Origin: Alcaligenes faecalis
GTDB taxonomy: Bacteria; Pseudomonadota; Gammaproteobacteria; Burkholderiales; Burkholderiaceae_B
NCBI RefSeq assembly: GCF_005311025.1
Contig: NZ_CP031747.1
Location: 1,116,001 to 1,180,000, forward strand
DNA: 64,000 nucleotides
Direction: 5' to 3'
Under the pieces are notes generated by a model. The model was not told the origin of the DNA, ran no database searches, and worked only from the letters and a program-made list of their open reading frames with translations. A program made the position numbers and the translations under genes. Within the stretch, counting starts at the first letter, position 1, and each line of letters begins with the position of its first letter. Shown here piece after piece: positions 1 through 8,875 of the stretch.

Positions 1-105
1 ACCTTTCTGAACGGTCATGGACACGTCCGCGAGCACGGTAAAGGCACCGTAGCCCAGCGAGGCGGAGTCCAGATTTAGTACGGCTCGGTCAGTATTTACA
101 ACCAT
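1..105 (-). CDS. ABC transporter ATP-binding protein, N-terminal fragment
   Basis: Translating the minus strand from the ATG at 105 gives 35 codons in frame to the window edge. The peptide includes LGYGAFTVLADVSMTVQKG, which matches the first strands of ABC ATPases just before the Walker A loop (A-loop aromatic Tyr, then 'L.dvs..v..G'). The Walker A itself would lie beyond position 1. No clear Shine-Dalgarno precedes the ATG. The substrate cannot be told from this fragment. The family-level call is fairly safe because the spacing of these residues is typical. Confidence 0.7.
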   Translation of the reverse strand, partial: MVVNTDRAVLNLDSASLGYGAFTVLADVSMTVQKG

Positions 106-291
106 GTCGCGGGCAAAAGGGGATAAAAGGACCTGCCATTGTACCGCTTGCAGCTCTGGCGTCTCAATGTCTTGCGCGCGATGGGGGCGGGATCGTGGCG
201 CTTTTATGAGCCATTTTGTGGCTCTTGATACAGCCACTTACTTCAAACCGGCTTTGGTGGTGAAGTCGCCCTTTTTTGTGTCGAATTTGTT

Positions 292-822
292 TTAGATAGC
301 GGGTTGTATCAAGGCGAACAGCAATCCGCCGCCTGCCAGCAACCATAAAGGGTTGATGCGACTTAGCAGCAAAATGGCCGTACAGGCCAGAGCCGTGCCC
401 CAGGCCCACAGTCCGCCCTGGGCCGCTTTCAGAATTGTGCCGCTGGCAGCCAGGATCATGCCGGCGGCAATGGGCAGCAGACCAATTTCAATGGCGTGGA
501 TGATGCGTGTGCCCTCATAGCGCTTCCAGATTGTTGCCAGGTAATAGATCAGCAGGGCAGAGGGCAGGAAAATGGCGACGGATGCGGCCAGGGCACCGGC
601 CCAGCCAGCCGCCTTCCAGCCCACCAGGGTGACAAGCAAGGATTTCGGGCCGGGTGTCAGGCGCGACAGGGCGAACAGATCCAGAAATTCCTGATTGCTG
701 AGCCAGCCATGGATTTCTACCGATTGCCGGTGAATCTCCGGGATGATGCTTTGCCCGCCCCCTATGGTCAGAAAAGACAGGGGCGCAAAGACGCGCATGA
801 GCTGGAGCAAAACCGTGATCAT
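292..822 (-). CDS. Chromate transporter family protein (CHR domain), second half of pair
   Basis: A 176-residue hydrophobic protein with about five to six membrane segments. The N-terminal motif FLTIGGGQSIIPEI and the downstream SRLTPGPKS are hallmarks of the CHR (ChrA) family. In this family a short-chain protein of one CHR domain works with a partner of opposite topology. The start chosen (MITVLLQLMRVF) overlaps the stop of the upstream partner by 4 bp (ATGA), which implies translational coupling. An upstream in-frame start would add 30 residues inside the partner gene and is less likely. CHR pairs are linked to chromate efflux, but many have unproven substrates, so the function is a family inference. 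Confidence 0.85.
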   Translation of the reverse strand: MITVLLQLMRVFAPLSFLTIGGGQSIIPEIHRQSVEIHGWLSNQEFLDLFALSRLTPGPKSLLVTLVGWKAAGWAGALAASVAIFLPSALLIYYLATIWKRYEGTRIIHAIEIGLLPIAAGMILAASGTILKAAQGGLWAWGTALACTAILLLSRINPLWLLAGGGLLFALIQPAI

Positions 823-1394
823 GATTGCTCCACCGCTTTGTCTCCAAGTTGCAGCCAGGCATACCAGACGGACAGCGGTGCACAGATCAGAATAACGGGG
901 ATCAGGCTCCATTCCATGACGAAAATGCCGACAAAAACGGCCAACATGAGGGCAATGGGCACGATTCCGGTGGCGGCGCTGCGCGCCGAGCGTACGCCCA
1001 TTTCAAGAGACAGGCCAATAGCGGCGGCGGCAATTCCGGCCATGACTTGAGGCACCAGGGTAGAGCCCGTCAGTTGTTCCAGACCAATCAGCATCAAAAT
1101 GGCCAGCAGTAGCGGGGGAAGCACCATGCCCAGCGTGGCAACTAACGCCCCAGGCCCGGCCAGCAGACGATAACCAATCCATATAGAGAGGTTCACCACA
1201 TTGATGCCGGGCAGTGCTTGGGACAGCGCCAGACCGCTAAGAAAATCCGCCTGGCTCATCAGGCGCCGCTGAACAACAAACTCACGCATTAACCAGCCAC
1301 TCAAGCCCCCACCAAAGCTGGTCAGGCCAATGCGGGCAAAGATCAGAAATAGAGCGCTTAAGGATAAAGGGGCAGCTTCTTGAGACCGGGTCAT
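819..1394 (-). CDS. Chromate transporter family protein (CHR domain), first half of pair
   Basis: About 191 residues, mostly transmembrane. It carries the CHR signatures FARIGLTSFGGGLSGWL near the N-terminus and GLALSQALPGINVVNLSIWIG. It is the promoter-proximal partner of the downstream CHR gene, and the two probably form a heteromeric inner-membrane transporter. The start at MTRSQEAAP puts the first conserved motif about 20 residues in, as usual for the family. In-frame ATG (1442) and TTG (1454) codons upstream are possible alternatives, and none has a convincing ribosome site. No ChrB or ChrF gene is adjacent, so a role in chromate resistance specifically is not shown. Confidence 0.85.
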   Translation of the reverse strand: MTRSQEAAPLSLSALFLIFARIGLTSFGGGLSGWLMREFVVQRRLMSQADFLSGLALSQALPGINVVNLSIWIGYRLLAGPGALVATLGMVLPPLLLAILMLIGLEQLTGSTLVPQVMAGIAAAAIGLSLEMGVRSARSAATGIVPIALMLAVFVGIFVMEWSLIPVILICAPLSVWYAWLQLGDKAVEQS

Positions 1395-2039
1395 AGAGCA
1401 ATGAAGGCGGATAGGGCTCGTCAAAAGTGGAAGTTTGAACATTCTGGCATACAAATTAAGCCGTTTTTTCCCTCTTGTGCGCTCGGGTGGCGGCCTGATC
1501 CTTCTTGCTGGGGGTGCGGCGTGGCCTTTATTGGCAAGAAAACGGCTGTCGGGCAGCGGTCGTTCAAATTTTTTTCTACCCTCAAGCGCTGCTTATTTGT
1601 TTGAAATATTTAAAGATAAAAATTAATTAAAGTGGGAGCAGAAATTAAATAAAAAATGAATTGAAATAAATAAGAAAAGAATTAAAAAAATAACTTGAAA
1701 CCATGTGTGATGCCCGCTTGAGGGGACGGGTGCTTCCGGCGGCTAATGAAGGGTGTAATGAGCTTTTTATGGGTTCAATCTGTTGAAATAAAAGAGATTG
1801 AAACGATCGTTTGAATTTATGGTGGCTTGCTGGAGCGGCTGATCAGCCCGATCCGGATCCAAACATGGACAGTTTCATGAAGATGGATTTGATCTATACC
1901 CATCTTTGATTGAAAATAAAAAAGACTTTATGGTCGTAAAAGCGGTTGTGCGTGTACGATTATTCGATTGCCTCGCATCGTAGAGCGTCCGTTTGGGACC
2001 TTATGCTGCGTGGGGTTTCAGTTTCCTGGAGACAAACCT
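1395..2039. other. Intergenic region, divergent promoters
   Basis: About 645 nt without a supported gene, between the minus-strand CHR pair and the plus-strand beta-oxidation operon. The stretch from about 1570 to 1700 is very AT-rich, with many A-runs. Promoters for both directions should lie here. The clearest signal is the palindrome at 1800-1813, listed separately. Confidence 0.6.
1800..1813. promoter_or_regulatory. PsrA-like operator (GAAAC-N4-GTTTG)
   Basis: The sequence GAAACGATCGTTTG contains the perfect 12-bp palindrome AAACGATCGTTT. It matches the published PsrA box of pseudomonads, [G/C]AAAC-N2-4-GTTT[G/C]. PsrA is a TetR-family repressor released by long-chain acyl-CoA that controls beta-oxidation genes. 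The site lies 227 bp upstream of the dehydrogenase/hydratase start, next to a beta-oxidation operon, which fits that role. A chance match is possible for so short a motif. Confidence 0.45.
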
Positions 2040-4472
2040 ATGACATCTAGTTCAGCCAGTGCAGTGACGGGCAGTGCCCGTACCTTGCGTCGGGTCGCCG
2101 TGTGCGGTGCCGGCGTCATGGGCGCGCAAATTGCCGCCCATTGTGTGAATGCAGGCATACCAGTAGTTCTGTTTGATCTGCCCGCCCGCGAGGGGCCCAA
2201 AAATGGCATCGCCCTGCGTGCCATTGCCAATCTGCGCAAAATGAATCCCGCTCCTTTGGGTACGCCAGACCTGGCCGACCTGATCGAGCCCGCCAACTAC
2301 GACGACAATCTGGACCGTCTGGCCGATTGCGATCTGGTGATCGAAGCCATTGCCGAGCGTCTGGACTGGAAACAGGATCTGTACCGCAAGATCGCGCCAG
2401 CACTGAACCCTAATGCCATCATCGCCAGCAACACGTCCGGCCTGTCCATCACTTCCCTGGCAGATGTTTTGCCGGAAGCGCTGCGCCCACGTTTTTGCGG
2501 CGTGCACTTTTTCAATCCGCCACGCTACATGAGCCTGGTGGAGCTGATCCCCACGAAATACACCCAGCCAGAGCTGCTGGATGTTCTGGAAACCTTCCTG
2601 GTATCGCAACTGGGCAAGGGCGTGGTTCGCGCCAAAGATACCCCCAATTTCATCGGTAACCGCATTGGTGTTTTTGGCATTCTGTCCGTGTTCGAGCAGG
2701 CTCGTCGTTTCTCCCTGACTTACGAGCAGGTTGATGAATTGACGGGTACACGTCTGGGTCGAGCCAAATCGGGTACTTACCGTACCGCTGACGTGGTTGG
2801 CCTGGACACTCTGGCACACGTGATCCGCACCATGCAGGATCAGCTGCCCGATGATAGCTTCAAAGCACACTTTGGCCTGCCACCAGAAGTGCAGGGCCTG
2901 ATTGATGCAGGTGCTTTGGGTCAAAAGACCGGTGCCGGTTTCTTCCGCAAGAAGGGCCGTGAAATCCAGCGTTTCGATGCTCAACAGCGCGATTACGTGG
3001 CTGCTGACCAGAAAATCGATCCTGATGTCGCCGCCATTCTGGCTGTACGTGACCCGGCTGAGCGCCTGCGCCAGCTGCGCGAGTCCGACAAGCCTCAGGC
3101 TCAATTCGTGTGGGCCGTACTGCGCGATACCTTCCACTACAGTGCCATTCATCTGCAAGACATTGCCGACAACGCCCGTCAGCTGGATCTGGCCTTGAAA
3201 TGGGGCTTTGGTCACAAGCAAGGCCCGTTCGAGATCTGGCAGGCTGCCGGATGGCGTCAGGTGGCCGAATGGATCAACCAGGACATTCAAGACGGCAAGA
3301 CACTGAGCAGCCAGGCGCTGCCAGACTGGGCGACTCGTGGTCCTGTGTGGGAAGCGCAAGGCGTGCATACCGCTGCCGGTTCCTGGAATCCGTCGCAAAG
3401 CCGCTTTGAAGGCCGTAGCGATCTGCCTGTTTACCTGCGCCACATTGGCACACCTTTGCTGGTGGGCGAGGTCGAGTCTCTGGAAACCACCACGGTTTTC
3501 GAAGATGGGTCGGTTCGCTGCTGGACGCTGCCCGCACCGCACCCACAAGACGTGCTGATCGTGTCCTTCAAGACCAAGATGCACACGCTGAGCCCTGGTG
3601 TGGTCAATGGCATGTTCAAGGCGATTGAGCTGGCTGAAGCCTCGTATCAGGCTCTGGTGGTGGCCCAGGATGGTGATCCATTCTCCGCTGGCGCTGACCT
3701 GAAAGCCATTTTGCCCGTGTTCGAGAAAGAAGGCGTGGCCGGTGTTGAGCCGGTAGAGCGCGCCATGCAGGACATGGTTCTGCGTATCCGCTACGCCCAG
3801 GTGCCTGTGGTGGCTGCGGTTGCCGGTCTGGCTCTGGGTGGTGGTTGCGAACTGGCTGTGCATTGCGCGCACCGCGTCGCTCACTTCGAGTCCTACATTG
3901 GTCTGGTTGAAGTGGGTGTGGGTCTGGTTCCAGGCGCAGGTGGTCTGGCTTACTCGGCTCGTCGCTCGGCTGAACTGCAAGCCATGGGTGCACCTGATGC
4001 CCCGTTGCTGGCCTACCTGAAGCGTTTTGCTCTGGCTATCGCCAGCGCACAAGTGTCGCGCTCCGCTCTGGATGCGCGTCAGCTTGGCTTCCTGAAAGAG
4101 TCCGACACCATCGTCATGAACCGTCAGGAACTGGTTTATGTGGCCGTTCGTCAGGCACAGGCTCTGGCCAGCGCCGGTTGGCGTGCTCCATTGCCACGTC
4201 GCTTCCCGGTTGCCGGTCGCGATGGCATTGCCACGTTGAAAGCTCAACTGGTGAACATGAAAGAAGGTGGTTTCATCTCGGAATATGACTTCCATATTGC
4301 CGAGAAGGTCGTAACCGTGATCTGCGGGGGCGATGTGGATCCAGGCTCGCTGGTGGATGAAGCCTGGATGATGGCGCAAGAGCGGCAGGCCTTCCTGGAG
4401 CTGCTCAATTCCCCCAAGACCCAGGAACGTATTACTGGGATGCTGACCACTGGCAAGCCAGTGCGTAACTAG
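2040..4472 (+). CDS. fadB: 3-hydroxyacyl-CoA dehydrogenase / enoyl-CoA hydratase fusion
   Basis: An 810-residue bifunctional beta-oxidation enzyme. Residues about 17-320 form a 3-hydroxyacyl-CoA dehydrogenase with the NAD-binding motif CGAGVMGAQIA and the C-terminal helical domain. A crotonase-fold enoyl-CoA hydratase module follows from about 480 onward, with AGLALGGGCELAVH and EVGVGLVPGAGG. The order dehydrogenase-then-hydratase is the reverse of E. coli FadB and matches the longer form common in Burkholderiales. The ATG at 2040 has GGAGA about 8 nt upstream; an upstream in-frame start would lack this. It hydrates 2-enoyl-CoA and oxidises the 3-hydroxy product for the downstream thiolase. 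The gene symbol is by function and does not imply the E. coli domain order. Confidence 0.93.
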   Translation: MTSSSASAVTGSARTLRRVAVCGAGVMGAQIAAHCVNAGIPVVLFDLPAREGPKNGIALRAIANLRKMNPAPLGTPDLADLIEPANYDDNLDRLADCDLVIEAIAERLDWKQDLYRKIAPALNPNAIIASNTSGLSITSLADVLPEALRPRFCGVHFFNPPRYMSLVELIPTKYTQPELLDVLETFLVSQLGKGVVRAKDTPNFIGNRIGVFGILSVFEQARRFSLTYEQVDELTGTRLGRAKSGTYRTADVVGLDTLAHVIRTMQDQLPDDSFKAHFGLPPEVQGLIDAGALGQKTGAGFFRKKGREIQRFDAQQRDYVAADQKIDPDVAAILAVRDPAERLRQLRESDKPQAQFVWAVLRDTFHYSAIHLQDIADNARQLDLALKWGFGHKQGPFEIWQAAGWRQVAEWINQDIQDGKTLSSQALPDWATRGPVWEAQGVHTAAGSWNPSQSRFEGRSDLPVYLRHIGTPLLVGEVESLETTTVFEDGSVRCWTLPAPHPQDVLIVSFKTKMHTLSPGVVNGMFKAIELAEASYQALVVAQDGDPFSAGADLKAILPVFEKEGVAGVEPVERAMQDMVLRIRYAQVPVVAAVAGLALGGGCELAVHCAHRVAHFESYIGLVEVGVGLVPGAGGLAYSARRSAELQAMGAPDAPLLAYLKRFALAIASAQVSRSALDARQLGFLKESDTIVMNRQELVYVAVRQAQALASAGWRAPLPRRFPVAGRDGIATLKAQLVNMKEGGFISEYDFHIAEKVVTVICGGDVDPGSLVDEAWMMAQERQAFLELLNSPKTQERITGMLTTGKPVRN

Positions 4473-4491
4473 AGCGGATCAAGGAGTAGAC

Positions 4492-5685
4492 ATGACTGTA
4501 CAACAAGCTTATATCGTCGCTGCCAAGCGTACGCCCATTGGAAAAGCGCCTCGCGGTGTGTTTTCGTCCTACCGTCCTGACGAGCTCTTGGCAGAAGCCA
4601 TTCGCGGCATGCTGGCCGATGTGCCCAAACTGGACCCTGCCGCCATTGAAGAAGTGGTGGCTGGTTGCGCCCTGCCTGAAGGCCCGCAAGGTTTTAACGT
4701 TGCGCGTATTTCTGCCTTGCTGGCAGGCCTGCCGCATACCGTGGCCGGGATGACCGTCAACCGCTTCTGCGCCTCGGGTTTGAGCGCCATTGCGATTGCT
4801 GCCGACCGTATCCGTACGGGCCAGGCAGACATTATCGTGGCTTCGGGTGTGGAATCCATGAGTCAGGTGCCGGTGATGGGCGTGAATACCACGTTCAGCC
4901 CCGAGATTTTCACTTCGGACGAGAACTACGGGATCGCTTACGGCATGGGTCTGACCGCTGAAGAAGTAGCGCGTCAGTGGAAAGTCTCCCGTGAAGATCA
5001 GGACGCGTTTGCCCTGGCCTCGCACCAGAAAGCCGTCAAGGCGTGGGAATCGGGCGAGTTCACGGGCGAAGTCTTGCCTGTGACGGTGACACGTCGTCAA
5101 CCGAACCTGAGCACGCAGGAAATCTCCGTCAAAACTCAAGTGGTTGATCGTGACGAAGGTCCACGCCCTGATACCAGCCTGGAAGTGCTGGGCAAGCTGC
5201 GTCCCGTGTTTGCAGCGCGTGGTTCGGTCACGGCTGGCAACAGCTCGCAGACGTCGGACGGGGCAGGTGCCTTGCTGGTTGTTTCCGAACGCGCCTTGCG
5301 TGAACACAATCTGACTCCGCTGGCCCGTTTCGTGACTTTCTCGGTCCGTGGTGTGCCACCAGCAATCATGGGTATCGGTCCTAAAGAGGCCGTGCCTCAT
5401 GCGCTGGCCTTGGCTGGCCTGAAGCAAGATCAGATGGACTGGATCGAGCTGAACGAAGCCTTTGCTGCTCAATCTCTGGCGGTGATTCGTGATTTGGGTC
5501 TGGACCCCGAGCGCGTCAATCCGCTGGGTGGCGCTATTGCCATGGGTCACCCTCTGGGTGCGACTGGTGCCATGCGTGCCGCCACCGTGGTTCATGCCTT
5601 GCAGCGTCGTCAGCTGAAATACGGCATGCTCACCATGTGTATCGGTACAGGCATGGGAGCCGCCGGGATTTTCGAGCGGACATAA
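4492..5685 (+). CDS. fadA: Acetyl-CoA acyltransferase (3-ketoacyl-CoA thiolase)
   Basis: A 397-residue thiolase that cleaves 3-ketoacyl-CoA with CoA to give acetyl-CoA and a shortened acyl-CoA. The nucleophile Cys lies in NRFCASGLSA, the NEAFAAQ loop and the His in GGAIAMGHPLGATGA follow, and the second active Cys is in MCIGTGMGAA. The length is typical of the family. The ATG follows AAGGAG by 6 nt and lies 19 nt after the dehydrogenase/hydratase stop, so the two genes form one operon closed by the terminator at 5723. Confidence 0.95.
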   Translation: MTVQQAYIVAAKRTPIGKAPRGVFSSYRPDELLAEAIRGMLADVPKLDPAAIEEVVAGCALPEGPQGFNVARISALLAGLPHTVAGMTVNRFCASGLSAIAIAADRIRTGQADIIVASGVESMSQVPVMGVNTTFSPEIFTSDENYGIAYGMGLTAEEVARQWKVSREDQDAFALASHQKAVKAWESGEFTGEVLPVTVTRRQPNLSTQEISVKTQVVDRDEGPRPDTSLEVLGKLRPVFAARGSVTAGNSSQTSDGAGALLVVSERALREHNLTPLARFVTFSVRGVPPAIMGIGPKEAVPHALALAGLKQDQMDWIELNEAFAAQSLAVIRDLGLDPERVNPLGGAIAMGHPLGATGAMRAATVVHALQRRQLKYGMLTMCIGTGMGAAGIFERT

Positions 5686-5722
5686 TTTCCGATCTGCTGC
5701 TGTTTCTATCGTTGCTGGACAC

Positions 5723-5745
5723 AGCCGCCTTCGGGCGGCTTTTTA
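5723..5745 (+). terminator. Rho-independent terminator of the beta-oxidation operon
   Basis: AGCCGCC-TTCG-GGCGGCT forms a 7-bp GC-rich stem with a stable UUCG tetraloop, followed directly by TTTTT. It lies 38 nt after the thiolase stop. Confidence 0.9.
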
Positions 5746-5787
5746 TTGGGGCGTCCCCCGCATCGGTGGGCAATAGCACAATACGTG

Positions 5788-5803
5788 TAAGCAAATTTGC
5801 TTA
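5788..5803. promoter_or_regulatory. 16-bp perfect palindrome upstream of the T6SS accessory operon
   Basis: TAAGCAAATTTGCTTA is a perfect 16-bp palindrome located 108 bp before the DUF3540 gene start and after the upstream terminator. It is AT-rich and could be an operator or simply part of the promoter region. No regulator gene lies nearby to support a specific assignment. Confidence 0.3.
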
Positions 5804-5910
5804 AAACCCGCTAAATGTCAAAAAAGTAAAGTTTTGTTGTTGTCATAGAGTAGACATGGGCTCGGGCCATAGTCCTTTTCATTGTGTTGAACAGCTCACA
5901 CGGAGGATGT

Positions 5911-6507
5911 ATGGGATTGCCCTCGCGCATGGTGTCCAGCCTGCACGTTCCCCCCATGTTCTGGCAGGGACGGGTCAAGGCTCGTCTGGAGTCGGGGCAG
6001 TTTGAAGTCGACTGCGGCGAGCGCTGCTGGATTGTGCCGCAGGCCGTCAGTTGCCTGGTGCAGCCGCAAGTGGGCGACAAGGTCTGGGTAGGCGGTGCCG
6101 ATGGCGAGCAGGCCTATGTGTTCGCCGTGCTGGAGCGACCCGAGGGCGGGGCTTTGCATCTGATCGCCGAGCAGGGCTTGCATGTGCAGGCGGCGCAGGG
6201 TGGGGTACATATCCAGTCCGAGGCGGACCTGACTTTGCAGGCAGGTGGCCATTTGCGCCAGTCTGGCCGGGAGATGAGCCTGACCGCAGGCACGCTGCGG
6301 ATTTTGTCGCGCGTGCAGGAAACCGTGGCGGATCGCCTGTCCCAAGTGTGCAATCACGTATTTCGTCTGACTGAAAAAGAGGAGCGTTGGCGTGGGGGCC
6401 GTATGGATGTGCAAGCCCAGCATCAAATGCGTTTGCATGCCCGCCATACCTTGATGACTGCGCGCGAGCTGGTCAAAGTCGACGCTGACCAAATCCATAT
6501 GGGGTAA
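5911..6507 (+). CDS. DUF3540-like T6SS accessory protein
   Basis: A 198-residue soluble protein with an early region that looks like a small beta-barrel (QGRVKARLESGQFEVDCG) and a middle region rich in beta strands with repeated HIQSEADLTLQAG-type segments. It resembles the DUF3540 family, which is found next to DUF2169, pentapeptide and DUF4150 genes in T6SS effector islands. The ATG at 5911 follows GGAGG by 4 nt. It is the first gene of the effector-delivery operon and sits 2 nt before vgrG, so a role in spike or effector assembly is inferred from context. The biochemical role is unknown. Confidence 0.7.
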   Translation: MGLPSRMVSSLHVPPMFWQGRVKARLESGQFEVDCGERCWIVPQAVSCLVQPQVGDKVWVGGADGEQAYVFAVLERPEGGALHLIAEQGLHVQAAQGGVHIQSEADLTLQAGGHLRQSGREMSLTAGTLRILSRVQETVADRLSQVCNHVFRLTEKEERWRGGRMDVQAQHQMRLHARHTLMTARELVKVDADQIHMG

Positions 6508-6509
6508 GC

Positions 6510-8861
6510 ATGCTGACAGAACGCCTTGTACAAGTGCATAGCCCGCTCGGGCCGGAGGTCTTGCTGTTTCAGGCTCTGCAAGGTCGGGAAGCCTTGTCAC
6601 AGCCTTTTGAATTGCAGGTGGATGTGGTCTGCAATACCCCCTTGCTGGATTTGCGCAGCTTGCTGGGCGAGTCCCTGAGCCTGGAAATCAAAACACCTTT
6701 TGCGGTGCCGCGCTTTCTGGATGGCCGCATCAGCGCATTTCGCCTGATGGGTAAAACCGGCCGCAGCGACCGCTTCTACACGTATCGGGCCACCTTGCGC
6801 CCCTGGCTCTGGTTCTTGAGCCAGAACATGGACAGCCGGATCTTTCAGGAAAAGACCGTGCCCGAGGTTTTGCAGGACGTGCTGGGCCGCTACCCCTTTG
6901 CCTGGGAGTCGCGCCTGACGCAGGACTATCCGCGTCAAACCTATTGCGTTCAGTATCAGGAAAGCGACTTTCAGTTTGTTAGCCGCTTGATGGAGCGCGA
7001 GGGGATTTACTACTGGTTTGAGCATCGTAATGGCGCCCATACCCTGGTGATGGCCGATGATGCCGGTCAACATGCGGCTGCGCTCTGGCTTTCTGAGCTG
7101 CCCTTTGTTTCCCCCGATCGGGTAGCGCATCCCGATGTTGAGCATATCCATGCCTGGCACCCGTATGAGCAAGTCACTCCGGGCCGCTACGCGACCGCTG
7201 ACTACGACTATTGCAAGCCGGGAGCCAGCCTGGACGCCACGCGCAGCAACCCGGCTGAACACGCCTTGGGTGATCTGGAAGTCTACGAATGGGCGGGTGG
7301 CTACACCGAGCCTCAACATGGTGAACATTACTCCCGCTTGCGGCTGGAAGCCTTGCAAGCAGTACGTAGCCAGGCTCAAGCCCAGACTAATGCGCGTGGT
7401 GTCGCGCCGGGTTATTTGCTGTCCGTACGCAATCATCCGCGCCCCGAGGACAACCGCGACTATCTGGTGACGCAGGTCGATTACGACTTTCTGGATGTAG
7501 GCCATACCGGCGAGAGCGGCATGGCCAGCCACTACTTCATCGATTTTCTGGTGATCCCGTCCAGCCAGCCGTATCGCCCGTTGCGACGTACACCTATTCC
7601 GCGTACCTACGGCCCGCAAACCGCCAAGGTGGTGGGCAAGAGCGGCGAGCAATTGTGGACCGATCAATATGGTCGCATCAAGGTTCAGTTTTTGTGGGAT
7701 CGCTACGGGCAGGCGAATGAAAACAGCTCCTGCTGGCTGCGAGTCTCCAGCCCGTGGGCAGGTGGCGGCTTTGGTGGCATTCAGCTGCCCCGAGTGGGCG
7801 ACGAAGTGATTGTGGATTTTCTGGGGGGCGACCCGGACCGGCCCATTGCCGTCGGTCGCGTGTATAACGCCAGTAATATGCCGCCCTGGAACCTGCCGGA
7901 CAATGCCACACAGAGCGGCTTTTTAAGTCGTTCCAAAGACGGTGATCCCAGCAACGCCAACGCCTTCATGTTCGAGGACAGAGCCGGGCAGGAGCGTATC
8001 TGGCTACATGCCGAGCGCAATCTGGATACGGAAGTCGAGGGTGATGAAACCCATACCGTCGACGGTAACCGGACTACTGTGGTCACAGGCCACGATACCT
8101 TGAGCGTCATGGCAACCCGCACGACAACGGTGCAGGATCTGGAAACCGAGACATTTAATAGCGGCGTCGTACGTACGGTCATCGGGGATCTGGTTGAAAC
8201 CATAGAAGGCGAGCAGACCCGAACTCATACCGGTGATGTGACGCGTACCGTGACGGGCAATGTCACCGACACCTTGACCGGCGATTTGACCCGAACCATC
8301 ACCGGCGAGGTCACTCATACGGTCACGGGCGATGTCACGGATTCCATCACCGGCACTCGCAACTCCACCCAAACCGGCGATTACACCCGCACGATTACCG
8401 GCGCGGTGGATTACACCGTGACTGGCGATGTCAAAGAAACCATTACAGGTGATGTGGATCTGACCACCACCGGCAATATCACTGACACCCTGACTGGCAA
8501 TCTGACCAAAAGCATTTCCGGTCCTGTGGACATTACCGCCGCAGCGGGCGTGAACATCACCACGCCTAGCTGGAAGGTGAATGTCACAGGTATTGAAAAA
8601 TGGTGGATTCCGCATACCGAAAAAGTGACGGGGTTCCGCCTGAACGGCACGATTTCCTCGCTGGATGCCTGGGGTATTCGGGCGCAGGGCTATCTGGTCA
8701 ATTTCCAGGCTGCCGTCATGAAGATGGACCACTCGGCCTTCAAGGACGAGAAAGCCTACGCCGCGATCAAGACCAGTGCGGTGTATCTGGGCAAGCAGGC
8801 GGTGCGCGTCGGCAGTTCGGCTCTGCGTTTGGCCAAGTCCGGCTTGCACATCTTTTTTTAA
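6510..8861 (+). CDS. vgrG: Type VI secretion spike protein VgrG (TssI)
   Basis: A 783-residue VgrG. It starts with the gp27-like base (LVQVHSPLGPEVLLFQALQG) and has the family motif QYQESDFQFVSRLMEREGIYYWFEH at about residues 147-171. The gp5-like OB-fold (SSCWLRVSSPWAGGGFG; LPRVGDEVIVDFLGGDPDRP) covers about residues 405-450. Then come 14 octapeptide repeats of the form TxTxTGDV (residues 570-681), expected to form the needle-like beta-helix. About 100 more residues follow without a recognised toxin domain. It is the trimeric puncturing tip on the Hcp tube. Its neighbours (DUF3540, DUF2169, DUF4150) suggest it carries the PAAR-like effector encoded at 13077. Confidence 0.95.
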   Translation: MLTERLVQVHSPLGPEVLLFQALQGREALSQPFELQVDVVCNTPLLDLRSLLGESLSLEIKTPFAVPRFLDGRISAFRLMGKTGRSDRFYTYRATLRPWLWFLSQNMDSRIFQEKTVPEVLQDVLGRYPFAWESRLTQDYPRQTYCVQYQESDFQFVSRLMEREGIYYWFEHRNGAHTLVMADDAGQHAAALWLSELPFVSPDRVAHPDVEHIHAWHPYEQVTPGRYATADYDYCKPGASLDATRSNPAEHALGDLEVYEWAGGYTEPQHGEHYSRLRLEALQAVRSQAQAQTNARGVAPGYLLSVRNHPRPEDNRDYLVTQVDYDFLDVGHTGESGMASHYFIDFLVIPSSQPYRPLRRTPIPRTYGPQTAKVVGKSGEQLWTDQYGRIKVQFLWDRYGQANENSSCWLRVSSPWAGGGFGGIQLPRVGDEVIVDFLGGDPDRPIAVGRVYNASNMPPWNLPDNATQSGFLSRSKDGDPSNANAFMFEDRAGQERIWLHAERNLDTEVEGDETHTVDGNRTTVVTGHDTLSVMATRTTTVQDLETETFNSGVVRTVIGDLVETIEGEQTRTHTGDVTRTVTGNVTDTLTGDLTRTITGEVTHTVTGDVTDSITGTRNSTQTGDYTRTITGAVDYTVTGDVKETITGDVDLTTTGNITDTLTGNLTKSISGPVDITAAAGVNITTPSWKVNVTGIEKWWIPHTEKVTGFRLNGTISSLDAWGIRAQGYLVNFQAAVMKMDHSAFKDEKAYAAIKTSAVYLGKQAVRVGSSALRLAKSGLHIFF
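8217..8552 (+). repeat. 14 x 24-bp in-frame repeats encoding the VgrG beta-helix
   Basis: Fourteen consecutive 24-nt units encode octapeptides such as TRTVTGNV, TDTLTGDL, TRTITGEV and KETITGDV. The Gly-Asp/Asn step recurs every eight residues with no register slip. The DNA copies are diverged, so this is an old protein repeat and not a recently expanded tandem repeat. Two looser units precede it (IGDLVETI, EGEQ). Confidence 0.85.
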
Positions 8862-8875
8862 GGACGTCCGCGACG

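Noticed and set aside
2052-4379. 775-codon open frame on the minus strand
   Set aside because: It is antisense to the dehydrogenase/hydratase gene, His/Gln-rich and matches no family, typical of shadow frames in GC-rich DNA.
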